Assembly: GCA_900768845.1 (NCBI GenBank)
Contig: CAAGEK010000057.1
Location: 1-64,000 of the forward strand
Origin: Alphaproteobacteria bacterium
Lineage (GTDB): Bacteria; Pseudomonadota; Alphaproteobacteria; CAAGCB01; CAG-977
Direction: 5' to 3'
DNA: 64,000 bases
Made by a program: the position numbers and the translations under genes. Shown in pieces: positions 43,758-51,933 of the stretch. The stretch's first letter is position 1. Every line of letters begins with the position of its first letter. The notes under the pieces were generated by a model. That model ran no database searches. It had not been told where the DNA came from and worked only from the letters and a program-made list of their open reading frames with translations.

Positions 43758-45862
43758 TCCCTGCCCGCTCCGTTCGGACGGAGGCGGGAAACGGCATTGA
43801 CAGCCCTCTTTTTGCGCTTGATTTCTTCTAACGCCGCCCGTCTTTTATAAGCCGCCTTCGCTTCCGTGATTTGCTCCGCTCTCATTCCTTCGATTTTTTT
43901 AGAATCAATGTCGGGAGCGATAAACGCGACATCGGAACCGGACACACGGATGGAACCTCCGGCTTTCGTTCCGGCGGGAATTTCCCTGACGGACGTGGAG
44001 GCGATATTCAAAATGCCGCCCGTTTCCAACCCGTCCGGCAGTTTTTTCAATGATGAATAGCTCGCGTCAAGGTTTCTTCCGACTTTCAAATTATCGGGCA
44101 AAGTTTCCACATACGACGCGGACATCAACAAATCTTTGCCGATACGGATGTCCGACGGCAAAGAAACCGCGGACGATCCCCGCATATTCAAAGACCCTCC
44201 GACCTCCAACCCTTCGGGCAAGGTGCGGATGCGGGTTCCCGTAATATCCAAATCGCCGCCCGTTTTAAACTTTGCAGGCAAAGACGTTACGCGCAAACCG
44301 CTCATCAACAGGCTGTCCGCGACTTTCAATCCGGCCGGCAGGGTATCGACCTGACAATGCGTCAGGCGCAACGTCCCGTTGACGTTAAAATCATCGGGCA
44401 ATTTTGAAACCGGCGTTTCGGACAGATCGACGTTCTTTCCGATTTTGGCATTTTCCGGCCAACGCAACAACCCGCTACGCGCCGCATTCAAACTGCCGCC
44501 GACATCCAATCCCGCGGGCAGGAAATCTATTTCCGTTCCGGCAAACGCCAAATCGCCTCCGACCTTGAAGTTGAAAGGAAAATCGCGAATCGGCGTCCGG
44601 CTGACGTCAATGTTGCGTTTGACGGAAAAAGAACGGGGCAACGAAGCGACCTTAGTATCGGAAACATCCAAATCAAGACCGACGTACAATCCTTCGGGCA
44701 AGCTTTTCAACGCGCTCCCTTTCGCCGACAAGGAGCCTCCGACCCTGAAACCGTCGGGCAACGTTTCCATTTTGGTATTATTGATTTTCAACGTCCCGCC
44801 CGTTTGAAAATCATCGGGCAACCGTTCTATCTGCGAACCGCTCAGATCCGCCAGACCTTCAACGACAATCCCTTCGGGCAGAACGGCGACTTCGGTGTTT
44901 GACAGATCAAGATTTTTAAAACGCGTCCCTGCGGGAATGTCGTACATGTTGACGAATTTGCCTTCCGCATTTTTCACCATCCCCATATTTTTCGCGTCGT
45001 CATACGGATTAAAACCGGTTTCGGATATGAAACGCTGGACATAAGGCAGATACTTTTTCACGACGCTTCTGTCCGCTTTGCCCTTGCATTGTTTGACAAG
45101 GTTGTTTTGAATTTCAAACGTAACGTGAGGTTCGCCCTTTTCATCGCGGATGGAGTAAATTTGAATCGCATTCGACCGGACGGCGCGATCGTACCCTCCC
45201 TGTCCGACACAGTGTCCCATCTTGTCGCTTTCGGCGTCCAACGCTTCCGGCGTCATCAAACGGACGGCCTTAAATCCGTCGCCCAAATCCATGACGAACT
45301 CCGTACCGTTTTCCATACGTTGCCTGTCTTCGGCCATAAAAGTCTGTTTTTGCGCCTTTACCGCCAGATCGTAATGCCATTTGTCCGCCGCAACGATTGC
45401 TTTTTCAAACGTTGAGTAATCATGAACCGTTTTTAAAAAATCCACTTTTAAATTCATTTTAGGCTTTGTCAGTTCCTTATCCAAATAACCGGAACAAGAC
45501 GAATAAAAACAATCGCGCACGGCATTCAAACGATTATAAAAATCTTCGGAAATCTCATCGGGATTGAAGTTATAAACGGGACGCCCTTCCGCAACGGCTT
45601 TTTTCAACCATTCGGGATCCGTTTCCTCCGCCTTTTCAACAGGTTCCAAATAAGGAACGTCGTTTTTATCCGTCAAATACTCCCTGACGCGGGATTTCAT
45701 CCATTGATAAATCATCGCCGAAACGATTTTATCCCTGTTTCGGGAAACGAAATCTTTGTCGCACAGCTGTTCGGGCTTGAACGCTTCATACTTTTCGCCG
45801 TGATAAACCAGATTTTCAATGTAACGGTTTAAAGATTTTTCATTTTTCAAATTCACGGGCAT
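43754..45862 (-). CDS. PcfJ-like protein with 20-residue leucine-rich-like repeats
   Basis: A 702-residue cytosolic-looking protein. Residues about 200-280 contain a PcfJ-like core: MTPEALDAESDKMGHCVGQG, then RSNAIQIYSIRDEKGEPHV and YLPYVQRFI. From about 317 to 650, some 16 units of exactly 20 residues follow, consensus x-LP-x-G-L-x-V-G-G-x-L-x-x-SGT, reminiscent of bacterial 20-residue leucine-rich repeats. A basic helical tail closes it. GGAGG precedes the ATG. PcfJ is named from a conjugation-related locus and its function is unknown. It is in an operon with the ankyrin gene. Confidence 0.85.
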   Translation of the reverse strand: MPVNLKNEKSLNRYIENLVYHGEKYEAFKPEQLCDKDFVSRNRDKIVSAMIYQWMKSRVREYLTDKNDVPYLEPVEKAEETDPEWLKKAVAEGRPVYNFNPDEISEDFYNRLNAVRDCFYSSCSGYLDKELTKPKMNLKVDFLKTVHDYSTFEKAIVAADKWHYDLAVKAQKQTFMAEDRQRMENGTEFVMDLGDGFKAVRLMTPEALDAESDKMGHCVGQGGYDRAVRSNAIQIYSIRDEKGEPHVTFEIQNNLVKQCKGKADRSVVKKYLPYVQRFISETGFNPYDDAKNMGMVKNAEGKFVNMYDIPAGTRFKNLDLSNTEVAVLPEGIVVEGLADLSGSQIERLPDDFQTGGTLKINNTKMETLPDGFRVGGSLSAKGSALKSLPEGLYVGLDLDVSDTKVASLPRSFSVKRNIDVSRTPIRDFPFNFKVGGDLAFAGTEIDFLPAGLDVGGSLNAARSGLLRWPENAKIGKNVDLSETPVSKLPDDFNVNGTLRLTHCQVDTLPAGLKVADSLLMSGLRVTSLPAKFKTGGDLDITGTRIRTLPEGLEVGGSLNMRGSSAVSLPSDIRIGKDLLMSASYVETLPDNLKVGRNLDASYSSLKKLPDGLETGGILNIASTSVREIPAGTKAGGSIRVSGSDVAFIAPDIDSKKIEGMRAEQITEAKAAYKRRAALEEIKRKKRAVNAVSRLRPNGAGRE
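43920..44911 (-). repeat. 60-bp coding repeat array
   Basis: About 16 consecutive units of exactly 60 bases encode the 20-residue repeats of the PcfJ-like protein. The TGCCCGA-type codons for LP-(D/E) recur at constant 60-base spacing with no indels. Units are diverged in sequence, so the array is old rather than freshly expanded. Confidence 0.85.
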
Positions 45863-45967
45863 AAAACATCCTCCGGCACGGAAAATAAACCGGTGAAATT
45901 ATAGGAGGGTTCGCCCCGTTTTGCAACAATCGCCTTTTTTGAAAGCCGTCCTTTGCGTTTGAACGTC

Positions 45968-45996
45968 TTGACTTTTGAAAAACCAGCCCTTATAAA
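45968..45996 (+). promoter_or_regulatory. Sigma70-type promoter of the guanine deaminase gene
   Basis: TTGACT (45968-45973) and TATAAA (45991-45996) are 17 bases apart. The predicted start of transcription is near 46003, just before the riboswitch-like aptamer. Confidence 0.75.
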
Positions 45997-46002
45997 GCAC
46001 CC

Positions 46003-46080
46003 GAGAGGCTCATATAATTCCGCCGCGTGCTGGCGGAAGTTTCTACTGAACAAAGTCCGCGTTCTGCTATGAGCGTCCGA
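46003..46080 (+). promoter_or_regulatory. Purine (guanine-class) riboswitch-like aptamer
   Basis: The leader folds as a purine riboswitch. P1 is GCTCATA (46008-46014) with TATGAGC (46068-46074). J1/2 reads TATAAT; P2 is TTCCGCC / GGCGGAA with a seven-base loop. J2/3 carries the core GTTTCTAC (46039-46046). P3 is about GAAC / GTTC. The specificity position before P1 is C (46067), as in guanine/hypoxanthine aptamers. Position 73 equivalent is G where xpt has A, and P3 has one T-T mismatch, so ligand preference could differ. The downstream gene, guanine deaminase, fits purine sensing. Confidence 0.8.
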
Positions 46081-46081
46081 T

Positions 46082-46102
46082 ACCGTATGTTTATACGGTT
46101 TT
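46082..46102 (+). terminator. Hairpin in riboswitch expression platform
   Basis: ACCGTAT / ATACGGT, loop GTTT, is followed by TTT. It may be an attenuator. CTCATA at 46111-46116 repeats the 5' strand of P1 and could compete for TATGAG (46068-46073), giving two exclusive folds. Confidence 0.5.
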
Positions 46103-46136
46103 CAGGCGTTCTCATATGCGTGAAAGGGATATTGCA

Positions 46137-47405
46137 ATGACGGTTCAGGTAATCAAAGGGCACATCGTTTATGCTCAAACATTCGGTGAATTGACCGTAT
46201 CGGAAAACGGGCACATCGTTCTGGACGACGGGAAAATCAAAGGCGTTTTCGGAACGGAGTTGCCCGAAACTTATCGTCCGGCTCCTCTTTCCGATTACGG
46301 CGACCGCCTGATTATGCCTTCGTTCGCCGATATGCATATGCACGCTCCGCAATACGCCATGTTGGGCATGGGAATGGATCTGCCTTTGCTGGATTGGTTG
46401 AACGCGTATGTATTTGAAACGGAATCCCGTTTCAAGGATACCGGCTATGCCCGCGAAGTTTACCGCAGGTTGGCAAAAGAAATGATTGAAAACGGAACGA
46501 CACGCGTTTGCGCCTTTTCATCGTTGCATCGGGATTCGACTTTGGTATTGATGGAAGAATTCGAACGCGCCGGTATGACGGGATATGTCGGAAAAGTCAA
46601 CATGGACAGGAACTCCGGCGACGTTTTGAAAGAAACGACGGAAGAATCCGTAAGCGAAACTCTCAAATGGCTGGACGAAGCGTCAGGCCGTTTCGATCAT
46701 ATCAAACCTGTTTTAACGCCGCGTTTTACGCCGACCTGTACGAACGATTTGATGGCTTTTCTGGGAAAGCTGGCTGAAGAAAGAAACCTGCCCGTGCAAT
46801 CCCACTTGTCGGAAAACACATCGGAAATGGCTTGGGTCAAAGAGTTGCACCCCGATTGCGGCCAATATTGGGAAACCTATGCCAAATACGGATTATTCAA
46901 CAATCGCACGATTATGGCGCATTGCGTCCATTGCGACGAACGCGAGCGCAAAGCGATAAAAGACAACGGCGTATGGGTCGCGCACTGCCCCGATTCCAAC
47001 ATCAACCTGATCAGCGGAATCGCCCCCGTCCGCAAGATGATCGGTGAAGGTCTCCGCGTCGTTTTGGGCAGCGACATCGCCGGAGGAGCCTTGTTGCCGA
47101 TGTACCGCGTCATCGCGGCGGCCATCCGTTCGTCGAAAGTGAAGCGCATCCAAACGAACTGGACGGATGAGTTTTTAACGGTCGCCGAAGCTTTTTATCT
47201 GGGCACCGGTGCGGCGGCGCGGTTTTTCGGAGCAAACGCGGGATTTGCCGAAGGCGACAAACTGCACGCCATTATCGTTGACGATTCGGATTTCCCGCCC
47301 GCCGCTAAAAAATTAACGGTCAAAGAACGCTTTGAACGCTCTTTGTACCTGATGGGAAAAAGCAATATCACCGCCGTTTACAGTGACGGGCGAAAGGTGA
47401 AGTGA
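46137..47405 (+). CDS. guaD: Guanine deaminase
   Basis: An amidohydrolase that converts guanine to xanthine and ammonia. The 422-residue product has the diagnostic ADMHMHAPQYAMLGMGMDLPLLDWLNAYVF segment, metal ligands HMH, SHLSEN, MAHCVHC and GSDIAGG, and ALLPMYRV near the C-terminus. SsnA is a related alternative, but the HAPQ and LLDWL motifs favour GuaD. ATG 46137 has AGGGA seven bases upstream and is preferred over ATG 46116. It stands alone behind a promoter and purine riboswitch-like leader. Confidence 0.93.
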   Translation: MTVQVIKGHIVYAQTFGELTVSENGHIVLDDGKIKGVFGTELPETYRPAPLSDYGDRLIMPSFADMHMHAPQYAMLGMGMDLPLLDWLNAYVFETESRFKDTGYAREVYRRLAKEMIENGTTRVCAFSSLHRDSTLVLMEEFERAGMTGYVGKVNMDRNSGDVLKETTEESVSETLKWLDEASGRFDHIKPVLTPRFTPTCTNDLMAFLGKLAEERNLPVQSHLSENTSEMAWVKELHPDCGQYWETYAKYGLFNNRTIMAHCVHCDERERKAIKDNGVWVAHCPDSNINLISGIAPVRKMIGEGLRVVLGSDIAGGALLPMYRVIAAAIRSSKVKRIQTNWTDEFLTVAEAFYLGTGAAARFFGANAGFAEGDKLHAIIVDDSDFPPAAKKLTVKERFERSLYLMGKSNITAVYSDGRKVK

Positions 47406-47438
47406 ACAGCCTTCCGCCCGCAACGGTAAAAAAACGGA

Positions 47439-48596
47439 TTAACGGCAGAATCCTTTTTGACGCAATCCTTCAAACAAGACATTGTCCGCTTTTTCGTTCG
47501 TTGAAAAACCCGACCCCAGATTAAACTGCTCAGCTATGGCTTTTACGGATTTTTCAAAACTTGCTGGAACGGAACAGCTGAGCTTGTACTTCGTTTCCTT
47601 ATCGCCGATCGTGAGCGTCGTTTTAAAATCGGCGATACAGCCGTCGCCATTGCCGTTTTCATAAACGTTGATCGTTTTTTTCACATACGACATTCCGGAA
47701 GAAGCCATGTATTTTCCTTTGCAATTGGCCAAAGCGGACGTCAGACCGTCAACCAAGTATTCGGGAGTGTACGAAACGGCGGAAGGATTCGATTTGATAA
47801 ACGCGTCCAAATCCTTAAACTTTTTTATATCGGCGGCTTTCGACACGGGAAGCTTCACTTCCAAATCGTCATACTTAATCCGGCAAACGTCCCCTTCGCG
47901 TCCCAGAATATCAGCCGTTACAGACACGAAAACGAATGTTTTCCGTTCGGTATCCGGACGGCAATCACGCAAAGACTCGCGGAATTCGTCGGAAAACGCT
48001 AAAAACGTATCCTTATCTTCGTCTTGTTCTTCTTTGGGAACGGTATATTCCGAAGCGGAACAAGACGCCTCGGTGATTTTTGAAAACGTCACCATGAAAA
48101 GGGAATCCGTCATCGTCGTTTTTACGGGAATTTTTGTCTCTTTTCCCTCGGAATCCGTCCCCGTCGCGTAAGAAGTAAACGTCTCCGTCACGGGCTTTGT
48201 CGATTTGCTTTTCATCGCCGCCACGAGTTCCGAACGTTCTTCGGGCGAAAGAGAACAATCGGCTCGCCGACCGCCCCGCCCTCCGAAAAGGGTGAGAATC
48301 TCCACGCGGCACTTGTCCTTTTCCAACCCTTTGACATTAACGGGGATTTTGACGTCCATCCCTCCCAGAAACGCGCCCATTTCCTCTTTGATTTGCGGAT
48401 TCAGGGCGGTAAAGTCCTCCTGATAGGGGGAACATTTCTCGACCGCGTTTATCAAACCGTCGCTGAACGTAAAAAGATGTATGTCTGACGTCGTTTCAAC
48501 ATCCACTTCACTGCCGAAAGATATTTTACCTTCCAAAGCGTTTGCCGGAGAACCGGCAATCAATAAAGCTCCTAATGTAACAACCGTTTTTTTCAT
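47439..48596 (-). CDS. Exported protein with three internal repeats
   Basis: A 385-residue protein with a signal peptide (KKTVVTLGALLIAGSPANA). Three diverged units of about 120 residues are visible: FSDGLINAVEKCSPY with KCRVEILTL; FSDEFRESLRDCRPD with VCRIKYDDL; and LVDGLTSALANCKGK with GCIADFKTT. Each unit has two cysteines, so one disulphide per unit is likely. No catalytic motif is seen. GAGGA lies seven bases upstream of ATG 48596. It is probably periplasmic; function unknown. Confidence 0.7.
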   Translation of the reverse strand: MKKTVVTLGALLIAGSPANALEGKISFGSEVDVETTSDIHLFTFSDGLINAVEKCSPYQEDFTALNPQIKEEMGAFLGGMDVKIPVNVKGLEKDKCRVEILTLFGGRGGRRADCSLSPEERSELVAAMKSKSTKPVTETFTSYATGTDSEGKETKIPVKTTMTDSLFMVTFSKITEASCSASEYTVPKEEQDEDKDTFLAFSDEFRESLRDCRPDTERKTFVFVSVTADILGREGDVCRIKYDDLEVKLPVSKAADIKKFKDLDAFIKSNPSAVSYTPEYLVDGLTSALANCKGKYMASSGMSYVKKTINVYENGNGDGCIADFKTTLTIGDKETKYKLSCSVPASFEKSVKAIAEQFNLGSGFSTNEKADNVLFEGLRQKGFCR

Positions 48597-48759
48597 CAAA
48601 AATTCCTCTTAAAAAGACAAATTATGAAAGAATGATAGCAAAAAAAGCCGCTTTACACCACTTCAAAAAAATTCATTGTTTCAACTAATTTTATCTAATG
48701 ACAAAAACTATTGCTCCATTTACAATCAATTTTGATTTTAACAAGAATGATAAAAAGCA

Positions 48760-49071
48760 ATGTCTGCAGAAAACGAACAAACTTCCTCACAAATGCCTTG
48801 GCGAAGCTTCCTGAAACGTCTGGCGGTTCGTCTTTTCAGGTTTACGATATGCATTTGTTTGCTTGTTATTATTATGATTGAAGCGATCTTCCTTTATTTG
48901 GCGTTTGATGATGCGGGATATTGTTTGGAACACGGAGGCGTATGGGACGGCAACAAAAAGCTTTGCCGTTACGATTGCTTGGCATGGTCAAAAGAAACGG
49001 GATGTGTTCCTCTCGACAAACCGGAAGTATGGTACGAACACCACGCGCCTGAAAAACTGTCAAAGCATTAA
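48760..49071 (+). CDS. Small single-span membrane protein
   Basis: A 103-residue protein with one membrane helix (FTICICLLVIIMIEAIFLYLAF, about residues 28-49). A following cysteine-containing periplasmic part has YCLEHGGVWDGNKKLCRYDCLAW; the GYC-x-GGVWD-x-C pattern is common in small proteins of conjugation or phage regions, function unknown. The AT-rich upstream region offers no clear ribosome site. A shorter possible gene follows. Confidence 0.6.
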   Translation: MSAENEQTSSQMPWRSFLKRLAVRLFRFTICICLLVIIMIEAIFLYLAFDDAGYCLEHGGVWDGNKKLCRYDCLAWSKETGCVPLDKPEVWYEHHAPEKLSKH

Positions 49072-49093
49072 ACGCGATTTGGAGTTAGCGATA

Positions 49094-49210
49094 TGGATTT
49101 GAACAAAGACGAAAAGCTCCCCGCATCCCTTTCGGAAGAACACCAAAAGAAGCCTGTAAAGAAAAGTATAACACAAACCGCCTTCTTAACGATTATTAAG
49201 TTACTTTAAA
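49094..49210 (+). CDS. Possible small or truncated protein
   Basis: A 38-residue frame, MDLNKDEKLPASLSEE onward, with GGAG eight bases upstream of its ATG. After the TAA, another frame reads NGIITLLTLYFICQICFF, which would supply a membrane helix. A frameshifted relative of the preceding small membrane gene is possible. From 49211 to 49378 I see no other gene. Confidence 0.35.
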
Positions 49211-49378
49211 CGGGATTATTACTCTGCTCACGCTATATTTTATTTGTCAAATATGTTTTTTTTGTATAGATTTTGACAACGAATAGAATGATGAGCAGAA
49301 GATTTACCGTTACAATTGGCGATAAGGCGGATAAATCCGAGTAAATCAAAGCCGGATTTTCCGCCCTTTTCCCTATAT

Positions 49379-49771
49379 TCAAAGCCTGTCCAAATAATCA
49401 ATCAACTGATCGTCGTGCAACAAGGAAACGTTCAGCGACAATGCCAAATCTTTGGCTGATTTGGTATAAGTTTGGTTTGATACGACACAAGCATATTCAC
49501 AGGAGTAATATTTCGCTCCTGCCACCACCTCCTGCACGGCTTTATTTCCGACCGGATGAGAATAAAATTTGCATTGAATGGCAATGTGTTTTTTCTCATC
49601 CGGCAGATTCACAAAATAACGCGAATGCTTTTGTTCTTTTATCAAAGAAACGCTTTCCGCAATCGTCGCGAAAAGGTGCGCCACATCCGGACATTTTCCT
49701 CTGGATAAGCGCAAAGTGAATTTTTCGCCTGAAAAAAATAGAAAAATTTTGACAAAAAACAATATTTTCAC
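49379..49771 (-). pseudogene. Mrr-like restriction endonuclease remnant
   Basis: The C-terminal half matches the Mrr_cat fold well: HIAIQCKFYSHPVGNKAVQEVVAGAKYYSCEYACVVSNQTYTKSAKDLA, carrying the QxK half of the active site. The preceding part, where a GxxGxD segment with the catalytic Asp should lie, is replaced by unrelated sequence. The start region overlaps the promoter of the next gene. It is probably a truncated relic of a type IV-like restriction gene. Confidence 0.55.
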
Positions 49772-49777
49772 TAATAT
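49749..49777 (+). promoter_or_regulatory. Near-consensus sigma70 promoter
   Basis: TTGACA (49749-49754), a 17-base spacer and TAATAT (49772-49777), 33 bases before the gene at 49811. This is the best promoter match in the window. AAGGAG (49797-49802) is its ribosome site. Confidence 0.85.
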
Positions 49778-49810
49778 CTTCTTGTTTCGTTCTCAAAAGG
49801 AGATTTCCAA

Positions 49811-50878
49811 ATGTCTGTAAAAAATGCTTTCCAACAACCGGCGTCGGCAACGGTTGTTTATCCTGATGAAAAGCCGGCGGTTGACGTTGATTTACGGTCT
49901 TGCCCGAAAAAAGACCGTCCGAGAATGATTTCCATGATCAACCGTCTGGCCAAAAGCAAGTTGGGGTTGGAAACGTTGCAGATTGCGGCGGACAACGGAT
50001 ATCATTTCAACTTCATCCGCGGTGAAAAGCGGGCGTTCGGTTTTGCCGATCCCGTCAGTAAAAGGATTGCTTTGAACCCGAAATTTACGGATGACAAGCT
50101 GATCGGGACGATGTGTCATGAATGCCGCCATGCAGGTCAATTTTCGCGTGCGTCCGACTTGAACGAAGAAAAATGGGACGTTAAAACGAATCTGATTTAT
50201 ATGCGTGCGATGGAAGCCGATGCACAGGCATATGCTTCGTCGGCGTGTGAAGAATTATTCCGTCTGGGCGATGAAGGCCCCAAAAAAGAATTTTATAAGT
50301 ATTATCCCGAAATTGCCAAAGGCTTCACAAACGCGTTGATTAAAAACGACGCACAGATGGGCGACAACCTTTTGACCGATACGTTCAAAGCCTGGTACGA
50401 TCAGTTGGGAACGAAATCCGTTTATGAAGAAAATTATCTTTTGGAACCGATGCAACAGGAACTGCGCCACATTGCAAACGGTAAAGGGGAAACGATGACG
50501 TTTGAAACGTCGATTTCCGCGCAAAAAACAATCGCAGAAATCGCATGGACGAAACACGGAAATTACTTTCGGGACGATCCCGCCATTCTTAACGACGGAA
50601 AATATTTGAACGTATCCGAATTTACAATGGATCAGATGAAAAAGTTTTTTGAATTTCGCAAGGATTTGACGGGCAAGGACGGTTCAAAGGCTTTGGAAGG
50701 CATTCCGACACGTCCGAATACGATCAAGCCGCATGTTAAAGAAATGAAAAAACCGCCCGTAAAAAAACAAAAGGAAACAATGGAAAAAATCATGGCGAAC
50801 AAAAAAGCCGTAAAAAATCAGGGATTGGCCTCCAGACTTGTTCAGGCACGGAAATTTATCGCAAAACACGGCCGTTAG
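49811..50878 (+). CDS. HExRH putative metallopeptidase, distant paralogue 6
   Basis: A 355-residue relative of the array at 14.7-19.75 kb. HECRH is at residues 103-107 and EADAQAYASSAC follows (E135). FKAWYDQLGTKSVYEENYL matches the GEAFKAW block, though Gly-Glu is lost, and HGNYFRDDPAILNDG matches the C-terminal block. Extra are an N-terminal extension of about 15 residues and a Lys-rich C-terminal tail (KPPVKKQKETMEK, then KKAVKNQ). It has a strong promoter, a strong ribosome site and its own terminator, so it is likely well expressed. No signal peptide is present. Confidence 0.75.
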   Translation: MSVKNAFQQPASATVVYPDEKPAVDVDLRSCPKKDRPRMISMINRLAKSKLGLETLQIAADNGYHFNFIRGEKRAFGFADPVSKRIALNPKFTDDKLIGTMCHECRHAGQFSRASDLNEEKWDVKTNLIYMRAMEADAQAYASSACEELFRLGDEGPKKEFYKYYPEIAKGFTNALIKNDAQMGDNLLTDTFKAWYDQLGTKSVYEENYLLEPMQQELRHIANGKGETMTFETSISAQKTIAEIAWTKHGNYFRDDPAILNDGKYLNVSEFTMDQMKKFFEFRKDLTGKDGSKALEGIPTRPNTIKPHVKEMKKPPVKKQKETMEKIMANKKAVKNQGLASRLVQARKFIAKHGR

Positions 50879-50884
50879 TACCGA

Positions 50885-50909
50885 AAAGCCCCTTTTCAGG
50901 GGCTTTTTT
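50885..50909 (+). terminator. Intrinsic terminator after paralogue 6
   Basis: AAAAGCCCC TTTTCA GGGGCTTTTTT starts six bases after the stop codon. Confidence 0.92.
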
Positions 50910-50930
50910 CTATCCCCTTCCCCCTTTTCA

Positions 50931-51382
50931 GTTCATTCGGGACACATTCGCACCTTTGCGACGATGAGCCCCGTTTCGGTGAACTGTCGGAATCTCAGTA
51001 CCTGAATGCCGCCGGAAAATATTTTATGACAGGGAAGTGTATGGAAAGGTATTGAGGGAATGCGCAAATAAAAGAAAAAAGCGGATACCTGTTCGGGATA
51101 CATCCCTCCCGTCCTAATGCAGACAGCTTCTCAGAGAGTTCTTCCCGAACGGTAAAAAACGTTTGGCATAAAGATGCGACAGACGAAAATACGCGAACGA
51201 TTGTCGAATACACAGGGAAGCGATTGGAAAAAATATCGCCTCTGTTTAGATTTTTCGCCCCCGCTTACCGGCGTCAAAGAACAAAAGGCTCGCACAAGGC
51301 CGTCTTTTATACAGAATTCCTTTCTTTATTCGGAAAAACGTATGCCGCCGGTCGCATGGTTTCAAAAAACGACGTTCTTTAA
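50931..51382 (+). pseudogene. Decayed open frame of unknown family
   Basis: One frame stays open for most of this stretch except for a TGA near 51056. The first part reads CDDEPRFGELSESQYLNAAG and the second has SGYLFGIHPSRP, VKNVWHKDATDENTRTIVEY and FFAPAYRR, ending in KNDVL. There is no start codon with a ribosome site. It reads like real but inactivated coding sequence. I cannot name the family. Confidence 0.35.
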
Positions 51383-51488
51383 CCGCCTCTTTTTTAGTCA
51401 ATCATCTTATCCACAAGCATTACATAAATAACTTTATTAAAAACATCAGACAGAATAAAATTAAGTGTTAAATTAAGGAAGAAACAAA

Positions 51489-51848
51489 ATGGATCGAAGT
51501 GAACAAAAATTGTCTTACATTATCCGCTATCTGATTTTTTGCGCGGAAAAGAAGAACTTTTTGCAATATGATGATATGCGAAAAATTTTCGGCGTTTCGG
51601 GCGAGCAGTTGGGGATGTACGCCGGCAAGGTTGGCGATTATTGCCGCCGTGAGGGATTGCCTCCCTTGAATGCATTGATTGTCAACAGTTCGGGATCTGT
51701 TGGCGACGGATGGGTGGATTGGTCAAAAGCCGTCTATAAAACAGCCCCGTTAACATGGGAAAAAGCTGTTAATGAGTGCTTTAAAATTTATCATGTTCCC
51801 CAAGGTACTGACAGATTTAAGCCATATAACGACGTTTTAATTCCTTAA
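51489..51848 (+). CDS. Small conserved hypothetical protein
   Basis: A 119-residue soluble protein with AAGGAAG upstream of the ATG. The pattern is helical at the start, then GEQLGMYAGKVGDYCRREGLPPLNALIVNSSGSVGDGW. The LPPLNALIVN-x-SG-x-xGxG segment recurs in small uncharacterised proteins near restriction or mobile genes (from memory, without a family name). It lies at the edge of a decayed accessory stretch. A perfect hairpin terminator follows at 51896. Confidence 0.6.
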   Translation: MDRSEQKLSYIIRYLIFCAEKKNFLQYDDMRKIFGVSGEQLGMYAGKVGDYCRREGLPPLNALIVNSSGSVGDGWVDWSKAVYKTAPLTWEKAVNECFKIYHVPQGTDRFKPYNDVLIP

Positions 51849-51895
51849 TCTGAAGGTGGCACAACTTGAGTTTTATTTCAAGCATTAGCCTTAAA

Positions 51896-51933
51896 CAACC
51901 GGCATAAAACTTCCTTTTATGCCGGTTAAGGTG
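51896..51933 (+). terminator. Strong hairpin terminator
   Basis: A perfect 13-bp stem, AACCGGCATAAAA / TTTTATGCCGGTT, with a five-base CTTCC loop, followed by AAGGTGTTTTTT. Confidence 0.8.

Noticed and set aside
51174..51431. Plus-strand 85-codon frame from 51174
   Set aside because: Its frame competes with a longer, more protein-like frame in the same DNA. It has no ribosome site and an improbable composition.
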